From an uncultured Bacteroidales bacterium (GTDB lineage Bacteria; Bacteroidota; Bacteroidia; Bacteroidales; F082): DNA of 24,738 bases. Below the pieces are notes generated by a model. It had not been told where the DNA came from, searched no databases, and worked only from the letters and a program-made list of their open reading frames with translations. The DNA lies in contig CALCYT010000051.1 in assembly GCA_937906455.1 (NCBI GenBank), forward strand, positions 1 to 24,738, given 5' to 3'. Both the position numbers and the translations under genes were made by a program. Below are positions 7,476 to 14,846 of this stretch, piece after piece; position 1 is the first letter of the stretch, and every line of letters starts with the position of its first letter.

Positions 7476-10400
7476 TTATCTTATAACAATCTTTTGCGCC
7501 ATCCCATTCAGTTTCAAAATGTAAACTCCTGTCTGATCCGGCTTCGCAACCGTTTGCACGCCGTTGATCCGCAGGGTCATCACCATGCGGCCCGTCACGT
7601 CGAACACCTGAAGCTCGCCCTCGCCGCTGACGACGATGTCGTCGCCGCTCTGGTAAGCGAAAATGCTGCCCGCCTCAACCCGTGTGAACACCAAGGAGAA
7701 CCTGTCGCTGCGGTCGGCTGTCGAACCCATGAAGGTGTAACTATCAATTGCTTTGAGGTCGATGATTTTATCTTCCAACTTGTCGGTGAGCTGTATTCTT
7801 ACACCTTTGACGTTTTCGGAATTGAAGCCGATGGTGTAACGGCCTGTCTCGCTGGCCTTGAAGTTCAGAGCCACCTCGCCGGTCATTTCTGAGAATGCTA
7901 TGGCGTAGTCGTTGCCGTCTTGAGGGATGTACAGCTTGGCGTGCCTCTCGTTGAAGACAAACTTCTCAAGACGGCCGTCTCGGCTGAAGCTCACGATGGC
8001 TTTGTCGTGCACCTTCGCGTCACGGCTGTTGGGGTCGCCTTTCACAAGGGTCATCTGCAAACTGACGGCGTCGCCTGACGACTGCTGCGCCGGAGCCGTC
8101 GTGCTGAATGTGACGCTTTCGTCTGAAGTTTCCGCTTTCACAACAACGCCGGTGCAGACAGGTATCGCGTTTCCGGCATAATTTTCAACAGCGACAATAT
8201 CATCGCCCGCATCGTTCATCCTGTAATAGCTTCTGTCTGCGTAGGCTTCCACGACAAACGGGTTGCCCACGAGGTTGAAGCCGGCGGGAAGGTTTCCGAT
8301 GGTCTTTTCGTCGTCCATGTTGAACGTGCCGCTGAACACCAAGGTCTTCGTTTCCTTGGTGGCGTAGAGGTAGCCCTGGCCGTTGGCCAAGTTGAAGCCC
8401 GGAGCTGCGTTGCCTTCATTTTGCTTCCAGTTCTCCCAAGCCACGGTGCCGGGATTCAACTGGTAAAGGTCGTATTCCGTTTCGGTTTCCGCCACAAGGT
8501 TTCCGACCGCCGTTGGCGCGATGCTTCCCTCGACGGGCGAGGCGATGAACGCCCAGTGGTCGCTCCCGGTGCTTTCGCCGTAGCCTTCCACGGTGAGGCT
8601 GATGCTGTCCGTTGAGGCCACGTAGTATATGCCGTCGTAGAGGATGCCGTTCTCGTAGGCCGTGATGAAGCCGTAGTCCTGCACAAGGCTGCCGAGGTTG
8701 GCTGGGGCAGTGGTAAAGGCGTAGGCCTGCGCAGCACCGCTGACGGTGCAGGCGTTGCGTGGCTCGCCGAGCTGTGGGTTAACGTAGTAGCAGTTGTCGA
8801 TGGTTGGCTCGTAGCCTTCATGCCAGCGGGCGAAGGTGTTGTTCAGCATGCCTGCGTCCACGCTGCTGGGCTTCATCAGCGAGTTGCTGATGGTGGGGGT
8901 GTTATACACGGGCCATCCGACGAAGCCGCCACAGTTGGTAGTGCCGGCAGTGGTGGCAAAGGTGCCGTCGATGGTGATGGTGTTGCCCGCTCCACTCAGT
9001 GTGGCGACAAATCCGCCGTGCGTGCCGTCGCCACTGACACTACTGTTGATGTTGACCGAACTGATGCAGCCCGTGATGGTCAGTGCACCGTGCGACTCGC
9101 CCACGAAGCCTGCGGCCTTCTTCGCGCTGGTGTAGATGGTGCCAGCAACGTGCAGGTTCTTGATAGCGGCATTCTTGACGTGGCGGAACGGGGCGCAGTT
9201 GTTCTCGGTGGTGTTGTAGTTGACGGAGAGCGTCTTGCTGTCGCCGTCGAAGGTGCCTTGGAACGACTTGGCATCGTCAATTCCCGCCATCGTCGAGACG
9301 CTGATGTCGTTGACCAGCACGAAATACTTGTTCGCGTAGGTCGTTCCGCCGTTCACATTGGCAGCCAACTGGTCGAAGTCGGCGGCACACTTGATTTGGT
9401 ACGGGTCATCCTCGGTACCGCTGCCCAGCACCAGCGAGCCCCACACGCGTTGGACTGTGCCGACGCTGCTGGCATTGCCACAGCCGCCGCCAGCCCCGCC
9501 GTCATGCCAGGCGTTGCCGTTCTCCCAGCCAGCACAATCGCTATAGTCGCTAGCATTAGGTCTGAGGCCGACTCCTTGTTGATCGGCATGCTTAGGATTG
9601 TCCAAGAAAACTTGAGCACCATCGGGGGCAGAATTGCCATCAGCATTTGTGCCGCCTTTACCGCCTTTTGCCCCTGCATAGTAGTAACCATTTAAGGTTC
9701 CAGAGTACACTACCCAGGCAACGTTGCCGGCTGCACCACCGCCGCCACCGCCGCCACCGGGGCCACCGGTTCCGATGTTGCTGGCACCACCGCCGAAGCC
9801 ACCGGCACCGCCGCCGCCGGATACACTATAGTTATAAGTCTCATCATCTATGCGGCCACGACCGCGACCGCCACCACTTCCTGGTAAGCCTGCATTGCCG
9901 CCCGTGGCATTTATCGTGATGGCGTCTGTCTTATAGAGAATTCCCATCGCATCAGCAGTTTCGCCATCGCCGCCATCGCCGCCATCGGATCCACTCTTTA
10001 CTCCCCATCCAGGATACGCGGTGAGACTGTTATTCCATACACCGCCGCCATTGCCGCCGCGTGTGCCTATACCGGCACCAGCACCACCGCCGCCAGCGCC
10101 AGCGTAGCCACCGGCGCCAGTAGATGTCCATTCATTATACACGCCACCTGCGTCGCCGCCATTGCCGCCATTGCCGCCCGTGGCATTGACCGTGCCGCCG
10201 CCGATGAGGTAGAGCGTGTTGCCCGCCGTCAGTTCAATTCCGGCTCCGGCGCCCGTCTGTCCGTTAGCATTGGCTCCCGTGCTGGTAAGCGTCATGACAA
10301 TGGGCACGTAGAGATACACCGTACCCTGGATGATCAGACCGCTGCCGCCAGTATTGCTGTTGGTGAAACTGAGGTTTGAATTGGCGTAATAGTACGTCGT

Positions 10401-11042
10401 GTTGCCGGTCGTGCCGAGCGTCTGCCCCGTGGTGGAGCCTTCACCGAGCAACGTCCAGTCAGCCTGAGCGGTATGCGTCTGCCAGCAGACAGCATCCCAT
10501 TCGTTTTCAGGCTGGATGACGGTGGCGACAGTGGGCACCACGCAGTATTTGCCGTCGAAGAAGATGGCGTTCTCGTAGGCCTTCACCATACCGTAGTCAT
10601 TCACCAAGTCGCCGATGTTGCCAGGGTCGCTGGTGGGAGTGCTGGCCTCCGTTCCCTGCGCTGTGCCGAGAGTCAGCGTGTAGTAGCAGCCCGTGATGGT
10701 GGCATCGGCATCGCGGCTGAAGGTCTTCGTATAGGTGTCGTCCGTGGTGGAGACGGTCAGCGTTGCGGGGACGAAGAGGCAGTTGCTGATGGTGGTGGTA
10801 GTGGCAGTGTACTCATAGCCAGTAATACCAGCGCAACGGGTGTTGCCGGCACCCGTCATCGAGCCGTCGAACACGCAGCCGCTGATGGTGAGGCTGCCGC
10901 CCTTCGTGCCGGCGACGAGGCCTGCCATGGCTGCGTCCTCACCAAAGTCGGTGGTCAGCGTCACGCTGCTTCGGAATAGATGTAGAAGAGAAGCCACCAT
11001 ATATGACCCAAAAATGATATGGCAAAGAATGCCGCAGCCCAA
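7476..11042 (-). CDS. Large glycine-rich T9SS surface protein, 5'-truncated
   Basis: A secreted, modular surface protein with no intact N terminus. Numbered from the first ATG of the open frame (11042): residues about 25-165 are the tail of a GLUG-type beta-helical module; 281-525 (about 9468-10202) are extremely glycine-rich, with runs of eight Gly; 535-805 repeat the GLUG-type module in full (G-F-V-G-E-S-H-G-A-L-T-I-T-G-C); then a module with W-A-F-I-A-S-P-V and F-N-L-V-G-N-P-F; and the end, F-D-V-T-G-R-M through G-V-Y-I-L-K-L-N-G, is a T9SS type A sorting domain that directs export and surface attachment. There is no signal peptide: the first ~24 residues are an out-of-frame reading of another gene's 5' end, and comparison with the complete module shows the first module is cut mid-repeat. 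True remaining coding sequence is about 7476-10975. Probably a broken gene or a chimeric join. Confidence 0.75.
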   Translation of the reverse strand: MGCGILCHIIFGSYMVASLLHLFRSSVTLTTDFGEDAAMAGLVAGTKGGSLTISGCVFDGSMTGAGNTRCAGITGYEYTATTTTISNCLFVPATLTVSTTDDTYTKTFSRDADATITGCYYTLTLGTAQGTEASTPTSDPGNIGDLVNDYGMVKAYENAIFFDGKYCVVPTVATVIQPENEWDAVCWQTHTAQADWTLLGEGSTTGQTLGTTGNTTYYYANSNLSFTNSNTGGSGLIIQGTVYLYVPIVMTLTSTGANANGQTGAGAGIELTAGNTLYLIGGGTVNATGGNGGNGGDAGGVYNEWTSTGAGGYAGAGGGGAGAGIGTRGGNGGGVWNNSLTAYPGWGVKSGSDGGDGGDGETADAMGILYKTDAITINATGGNAGLPGSGGGRGRGRIDDETYNYSVSGGGGAGGFGGGASNIGTGGPGGGGGGGGAAGNVAWVVYSGTLNGYYYAGAKGGKGGTNADGNSAPDGAQVFLDNPKHADQQGVGLRPNASDYSDCAGWENGNAWHDGGAGGGCGNASSVGTVQRVWGSLVLGSGTEDDPYQIKCAADFDQLAANVNGGTTYANKYFVLVNDISVSTMAGIDDAKSFQGTFDGDSKTLSVNYNTTENNCAPFRHVKNAAIKNLHVAGTIYTSAKKAAGFVGESHGALTITGCISSVNINSSVSGDGTHGGFVATLSGAGNTITIDGTFATTAGTTNCGGFVGWPVYNTPTISNSLMKPSSVDAGMLNNTFARWHEGYEPTIDNCYYVNPQLGEPRNACTVSGAAQAYAFTTAPANLGSLVQDYGFITAYENGILYDGIYYVASTDSISLTVEGYGESTGSDHWAFIASPVEGSIAPTAVGNLVAETETEYDLYQLNPGTVAWENWKQNEGNAAPGFNLANGQGYLYATKETKTLVFSGTFNMDDEKTIGNLPAGFNLVGNPFVVEAYADRSYYRMNDAGDDIVAVENYAGNAIPVCTGVVVKAETSDESVTFSTTAPAQQSSGDAVSLQMTLVKGDPNSRDAKVHDKAIVSFSRDGRLEKFVFNERHAKLYIPQDGNDYAIAFSEMTGEVALNFKASETGRYTIGFNSENVKGVRIQLTDKLEDKIIDLKAIDSYTFMGSTADRSDRFSLVFTRVEAGSIFAYQSGDDIVVSGEGELQVFDVTGRMVMTLRINGVQTVAKPDQTGVYILKLNGMAQKIVIR

Positions 11043-11152
11043 CGTCGTAATCGCAACGGCGACGTTACACCATCCGTAAAAGCATTGCTCTTGCGCAAAA
11101 GCAAATAGAGACAGGCTATGAGAGACGCCATTGCAGCCCCACCATAAAGCAT
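10961..11152 (-). pseudogene. 5' fragment of a membrane protein gene, probably an AraC/HTH-type regulator
   Basis: Starting at ATG 11152, the frame encodes a hydrophobic segment (L-Y-G-G-A-A-M-A-S-L-I-A-C-L-Y-L-L-L), an R-K-S-N-A-F loop, P-L-R-L-R-R-W-A-A-A-F-F-A, and a second hydrophobic segment ending H-I-W-W-L-L-F-Y-I-Y-S, followed after a few codons by a stop at 10961. From memory this resembles the N-terminal membrane part of Bacteroidales helix-turn-helix (AraC-type) regulators, which normally continue for several hundred residues. The coding sense stops at about 10975, exactly where the truncated surface protein becomes recognisable in another frame. Assignment to the AraC group is tentative. 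Confidence 0.5.
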
Positions 11153-11267
11153 GATAAAAAAATCAAATCGGAATTTATGTTTCGTATGAACATAGATGCA
11201 AAATTTATTTGTGTTTTTTGACGATGCAAAATTATTAAAATATTTTTTAAACATTAAAGTTTTTTAT

Positions 11268-11275
11268 TATTTTTG
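11268..11275 (+). promoter_or_regulatory. -7 box (TATTTTTG) of gpmA
   Basis: TATTTTTG 25 bases before the gpmA ATG in a very AT-rich divergent intergenic region. No clear -33 TTTG. Confidence 0.55.
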
Positions 11276-11300
11276 CACGTTGTAATTAAAATATGCAAGT

Positions 11301-12047
11301 ATGAAGAAATTGATATTGGTTCGCCACGGCGAAAGTGAATGGAACAAGCTCAACCTCTTCACGGGTTGGACCAACGTTGATTTGTCGGAAAAAGGCATAC
11401 AGGAAGCCATTGAAGCAGGTAAATCATTGAAAGACAACGGCTATAAGCCAGAGATTTGCTTCACATCATATCTGAAAAGAGCCGTCAAGACGCTCAACAA
11501 CATTCTTGATGTGATGGATATGGACTGGCTTCCAGTGTACAAGACCTGGCGTTTGAACGAGAAGAGCTACGGTCAGCTGCAAGGTCTCAACAAGGTCGAT
11601 ATGGCCAAGAAATACGGTGAGGAGCAGGTCTTGAAATGGCGTCGTTGCTTCGACGTGCAGCCTCCGGCGTTGGCGATTGACGACCCCAAGAGCCCGCGTC
11701 AGGACCCGCGCTATGCCGAGCTTACCGACGAGCAGATCCCTCTGACGGAGTCGTTGAAAGACACCATAGCACGTCTGATGCCTTATTATAAAGAAGTGAT
11801 ACTCAAGGCTTTCGAGAATCACAACGAGGTGATGGTGGTGGCTCACGGCAACAGTCTCCGCGGCATAGTGAAGGAGCTGAAAGGCATGTCGGAAGACGAA
11901 ATCATAAAATTCAACATCCCGACAGCAATACCTTATATCTTCGAGTTCGACGACAATATGAAGCTGCAAAAAGACTTCTTCCTTGGTGACCCTGAAGAGA
12001 TTGCAAAGAAAATGCAGAGCGTAGCAAACCAAGGGAAGGCAAAATAA
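11301..12047 (+). CDS. gpmA: 2,3-bisphosphoglycerate-dependent phosphoglycerate mutase
   Basis: Interconverts 3-phosphoglycerate and 2-phosphoglycerate in glycolysis and gluconeogenesis through a phosphohistidine intermediate, in the cytoplasm. The 248-residue length equals the family's usual ~250. L-V-R-H-G-E-S-E-W is at 6-14, with His9 the phosphorylated residue; N-L-F-T-G-W follows; the R-L-N-E-K-S-Y-G-Q-L-Q-G block carries the catalytic Glu; and V-V-A-H-G-N-S-L-R contains the second catalytic His182. It heads a plus-strand set: the TatD-type gene begins 6 bases after its stop and tcdA overlaps that. A TATTTTTG box lies upstream. The AT-rich region before it is shared with the divergent truncated regulator gene. 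Confidence 0.97.
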   Translation: MKKLILVRHGESEWNKLNLFTGWTNVDLSEKGIQEAIEAGKSLKDNGYKPEICFTSYLKRAVKTLNNILDVMDMDWLPVYKTWRLNEKSYGQLQGLNKVDMAKKYGEEQVLKWRRCFDVQPPALAIDDPKSPRQDPRYAELTDEQIPLTESLKDTIARLMPYYKEVILKAFENHNEVMVVAHGNSLRGIVKELKGMSEDEIIKFNIPTAIPYIFEFDDNMKLQKDFFLGDPEEIAKKMQSVANQGKAK

Positions 12048-12053
12048 ACGCTG

Positions 12054-12734
12054 ATGTTCGTTGACATCCATACACATATTGACAATCAATCTGTTATAAG
12101 GATTGTTGACGACTTTTCTGAAAGAGTTTTAACGACTTGGGGAATACATCCCTGGGATATTAGCCATTTCGATCGGAGCGAAGCGGAATGGAGAAATCTT
12201 CTTTACAAAAAAGCTTTCAGTGATGAAGGATTTCTCGACTGCGCCTCGCTTCATTCCGTTCCGCTCGAAATGACAGCCGCAATCGGGGAAGTGGGCCTCG
12301 ATAAAACTCATAAAGAAACATTTGAGAAACAGGTAGAGGTTTTTGAGGAAATGATAAGATTGTCAGAGAGTTACCGCAAGCCGATGATAATTCATTGCGT
12401 GAGAGCGTACTCCGAGATTATTGAAATCAGAAAGAAGACGAAGGCCTCGATGCCTTGGGTGATTCACGGGTTCAACAGCTCGGTGGAGACTATGCGGCAG
12501 CTGTTAAGACATGATATTTATATCTCGCTTGGTGAAGTGTTGTATCGTAATGAGAATCAAGCGGTTAAGATATTGAACAACATCCCGGCAGAACGGCTGT
12601 TTTTAGAAACTGACGTATCGGGAAGAGAAATCAGGGAAGTGTATGCGAAGGCAGCGAAATTGATGGGATGTGAGATAGAGTTTTTGTGCAACAAGATTTT
12701 TGAGAACTATGGAAGATTGGAAGCAGCGCACTAA
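12054..12734 (+). CDS. TatD-family metal-dependent hydrolase with an in-frame repeat element
   Basis: TatD-family proteins are metal-dependent hydrolases of the amidohydrolase fold, several with DNase activity. Metal and catalytic motifs are present: F-V-D-I-H-T-H (residues 2-8), G-E-V-G-L-D, I-I-H-C, I-H-G-F and L-E-T-D. At 226 residues it matches the short Bacteroidetes type. Residues 38-74 are the translation of a palindromic repeat element (12165-12274). E. coli TatD has about 23 residues between H-P-H and A-I-G-E; here there are about 41, and without the element only about 4 would remain, so the element seems to have replaced native sequence rather than simply been added. The frame stays open and all downstream motifs are intact, so the protein is probably made. 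tcdA overlaps its 3' end by 26 bases. Confidence 0.88.
   Translation: MFVDIHTHIDNQSVIRIVDDFSERVLTTWGIHPWDISHFDRSEAEWRNLLYKKAFSDEGFLDCASLHSVPLEMTAAIGEVGLDKTHKETFEKQVEVFEEMIRLSESYRKPMIIHCVRAYSEIIEIRKKTKASMPWVIHGFNSSVETMRQLLRHDIYISLGEVLYRNENQAVKILNNIPAERLFLETDVSGREIREVYAKAAKLMGCEIEFLCNKIFENYGRLEAAH
12165..12274. repeat. Palindromic dispersed repeat element (copy 2), inside the tatD-type gene
   Basis: The left arm begins CATTTCGATCGGAGCGAAG, the right arm ends CCGCTCGAAATGAC, and GGAGAAATC / GATTTCTC form the inner pair. Ends and inner blocks match the elements at 7380-7465 and 18991-19040. It is read through in frame as residues 38-74 of the hydrolase. Confidence 0.88.
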
Positions 12735-13446
12735 TATATTAATAGGTGACGAAGGCGTACAATGTCTTGCCAAGGCGCATGTCCTTGTGGTAGGTCTCGG
12801 CGGTGTGGGGGCATATGCAGCGGAACAACTGGCACGCGCGGGCATTGGCGAGATGACGATAGTGGACAGCGACACCGTGAGCGCGACCAACAAAAACCGT
12901 CAGCTTTTGGCGTTGGACAGCACCATGGGACGGTTCAAGACCGAGGTCATGGCGGAGAGGATACGCGACATCAACCCCGACATCAAGCTGCATGTGCTGA
13001 CGCAATATCTTAAAGATCAATCGATTATAGACTTGATGGCGCAGAAGTTCGACTTCGTGGTCGATGCCATCGACACCCTGGCTCCGAAAGTGTTTCTACT
13101 TTATTACGCGGTGCAAAACCATCATAACATAGTGAGTTGCATGGGTGCCGGAGGGAAATACGACCCCACCAAAGTGGAGATATGCGACATCGCGAAGTCG
13201 TACAACTGCCGTTTAGCGTTCTACATCCGCAAACGCCTGCACCGCTTGGGTATCCGTGAAGGTATCACCGTCGTTTTCTCACCGGAGAAAGTGGCAGACG
13301 ACGCCTTCATCGTAGAAGACGAGCAGCAACAAAACAAGATAGCCACTGTGGGGACAATATCATATATGCCTGCGGTTTTCGGCTGCTTCTGTGCCTCGCA
13401 TGTCGTCAACCAACTACTAAAAACACAAAATCGTGTTTCTTCCTGA
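12709..13446 (+). CDS. tcdA: tRNA threonylcarbamoyladenosine dehydratase (TcdA/CsdL)
   Basis: An E1-like ATP-dependent enzyme that cyclises t6A37 of tRNA to ct6A, improving decoding of ANN codons. The 245 residues form the ThiF/MoeB/E1 fold: V-V-G-L-G-G-V-G-A-Y at 27-36 is the nucleotide-binding loop; I-V-D-S-D (51-55) and N-K-N-R-Q (61-65) are the conserved acidic and Arg elements; D-A-I-D-T-L-A-P-K and M-G-A-G-G-K-Y-D-P are typical of this subgroup rather than of MoeB or ThiF. The start is ATG 12709 (M-E-D-W-K-Q-R); a TTG three codons upstream is less likely. It overlaps the TatD-type gene by 26 bases (translational coupling) and at its 3' end overlaps the convergent zinc-ribbon gene by 41 bases. 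Confidence 0.93.
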   Translation: MEDWKQRTNILIGDEGVQCLAKAHVLVVGLGGVGAYAAEQLARAGIGEMTIVDSDTVSATNKNRQLLALDSTMGRFKTEVMAERIRDINPDIKLHVLTQYLKDQSIIDLMAQKFDFVVDAIDTLAPKVFLLYYAVQNHHNIVSCMGAGGKYDPTKVEICDIAKSYNCRLAFYIRKRLHRLGIREGITVVFSPEKVADDAFIVEDEQQQNKIATVGTISYMPAVFGCFCASHVVNQLLKTQNRVSS

Positions 13447-14164
13447 CTTCAGTAGCGATATGGGCGATGTAATGCGTGCGTCTCGGGATGGTGTTAAGAA
13501 TCTTTTGAGCCTCGTTATAATTGCCCATCTCACGGTATAACTCTATGATTTCCAAGATAGAAGATTCATATTCCTCATCATCGGGAGTGTAACGGCCTTT
13601 CACCAAGAGGAGCAACGCCTTCATATTGTCGATATATTCGTCATGAAGCTTGCGGAACATCATCCTGCCTCGTTTTTGTTTTTTACGGTTCTTCCTCCAG
13701 ACGTTGAAACTCATTTTACCTGAAAAGAGATAACCTATGTGCATCTGATAGTTGTTACGCACCAAATCGTTATACGCCCACCACATCAGACGGCGGATGT
13801 AAAGCTCTTTATCTCTATCATTATCAATGACTTTAAGAAATTGCTTGTAATGTTCAACGAGAGCCAGACGTCCCTCCACGCTGTTGAAATTAGTGCCGAA
13901 GAAACGCCAGTTGTTCCAATTGTAGTAAGGCACATCAGGTTTCTCATAAGTCACGACAGGCTCCTGATAATTCTCAACCCAGAACCAATGACTGCAGGCG
14001 GGACATTGTACAATCTTCTGTGTCTCGGTTATGTAATTGTCGTTCAACGTCTTACCATCGGAATACAATATCGATTTATTAACCATCTCCGACTTCACGA
14101 GATGTCCCTCGAGCCACGAGTCGCAGCGCGGACATTGCATATAAAAAGTATCGTATTTTATCAT
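13406..14164 (-). CDS. Uncharacterised protein with an N-terminal zinc ribbon
   Basis: A 252-residue cytoplasmic-looking protein I cannot assign to a named family. Two C-P-x-C pairs (Cys11/Cys14 and Cys54/Cys57) form a likely four-cysteine zinc ribbon. A Tyr/Trp-rich linker (V-P-Y-Y-N-W-N-N-W-R-F-F) follows, and then a mostly helical C-terminal part with many Arg, Lys and Glu residues (residues about 100-245), including K-M-S-F-N-V-W-R-K-N-R-K-K-Q-K-R-G-R. The last stretch, Y-R-E-M-G-N-Y-N-E-A-Q-K-I-L, looks like a tetratricopeptide-type helical hairpin. It is the last gene of the mutA-mutB-rnhA run, 15 bases after rnhA, and its 3' end overlaps convergent tcdA. A nucleic-acid or protein-binding role is plausible from the zinc ribbon and basic patch but unproven. 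Confidence 0.8.
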   Translation of the reverse strand: MIKYDTFYMQCPRCDSWLEGHLVKSEMVNKSILYSDGKTLNDNYITETQKIVQCPACSHWFWVENYQEPVVTYEKPDVPYYNWNNWRFFGTNFNSVEGRLALVEHYKQFLKVIDNDRDKELYIRRLMWWAYNDLVRNNYQMHIGYLFSGKMSFNVWRKNRKKQKRGRMMFRKLHDEYIDNMKALLLLVKGRYTPDDEEYESSILEIIELYREMGNYNEAQKILNTIPRRTHYIAHIATEVRKKHDFVFLVVG

Positions 14165-14179
14165 AACGTTGATTTTTAA

Positions 14180-14806
14180 TCACTTACGACCGAAGTCAGC
14201 AGGTATCTCACCCCAAATCTCGGTTCTCCACTTACGTATCGGCACTCTGAAGGTGTTGTCATGCAGCCATTTCTCGGCTCGACGTATCACCTCGAAGAGA
14301 TACCTGTTCTTATCATTCTCAACGAGTTTCGTACGGCACAGTCCCAAACTCACCCATTTCTGACCGTTGACGGAATCAGAATAGATAGGATAGTTGAGTT
14401 TGTGTTTCTGTTGCCATGCGAGGCAGTGCACTATGGCGAGGAACTCCCCTATATTGTTGGTTCCGCCTTCAAACACTGGGCTTTTAAACAGCTCGGTGCC
14501 GGTATCGACGAACACGCCGCGATATTCCATCTTGCCGGGGTTCCCTGAGCAAGCCGCATCGACGGCGATGGCGATGGTGTCAGGCCGCGGGCTGCCTGCG
14601 GACAACGACTGCCAATTTTGTTGAGACGGGTTTTCATTCGTCTCCGCGGGGTCAGACTTAAACGCCGATTCGGCGGATTCTCTGGTGGGAAATCCTTTGT
14701 ATCTCGCACCAGGGAACCCTTCGACCTGCTGACGGCACTCGTCCCAAGAGGCGAAGACGCCGACTCGCCGGCCGGACCAAACCGTGTAATACTTATTCTT
14801 CGACAT
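14180..14806 (-). CDS. rnhA: Ribonuclease H with N-terminal viroplasmin-like domain
   Basis: Cleaves the RNA strand of RNA-DNA hybrids (R-loops, Okazaki primers) in the cytoplasm. Numbered from ATG 14806 (208 residues): residues 4-49 are the RNase H1 N-terminal (caulimovirus viroplasmin-like) hybrid-binding domain, with Y-Y-T-V-W-S-G-R-R-V-G-V-F and the A-R-Y-K-G-F-P-T pattern; a polar linker covers 50-75; the catalytic domain follows with A-V-D-A-A-C-S-G-N-P (Asp83), N-I-G-E-F-L (Glu121), I-Y-S-D-S (Asp144) and a terminal P-A-D-F-G-R-K (Asp204), the four metal-binding acids. The frame is open a further 57 codons upstream into mutB, but domain alignment and the M-S-K-N-K start support 14806. 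It is 40 bases after mutB and probably in the same transcript. Confidence 0.92.
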   Translation of the reverse strand: MSKNKYYTVWSGRRVGVFASWDECRQQVEGFPGARYKGFPTRESAESAFKSDPAETNENPSQQNWQSLSAGSPRPDTIAIAVDAACSGNPGKMEYRGVFVDTGTELFKSPVFEGGTNNIGEFLAIVHCLAWQQKHKLNYPIYSDSVNGQKWVSLGLCRTKLVENDKNRYLFEVIRRAEKWLHDNTFRVPIRKWRTEIWGEIPADFGRK

Positions 14807-14846
14807 ATATAGCAGAGCGATGAATCGCGTCTTTACACTACATATA

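Noticed and set aside
8820..9695. Plus-strand open frame of 291 codons opposite the glycine-rich surface protein
   Set aside because: It is antisense to a recognisable coding frame, has low-complexity composition imposed by that gene, and shows no domain or promoter.
10976..11042. ATG at 11042 as the genuine start of the surface protein
   Set aside because: The first ~24 residues are an out-of-frame reading of another gene's sequence, there is no signal peptide, and the first module is cut mid-repeat.
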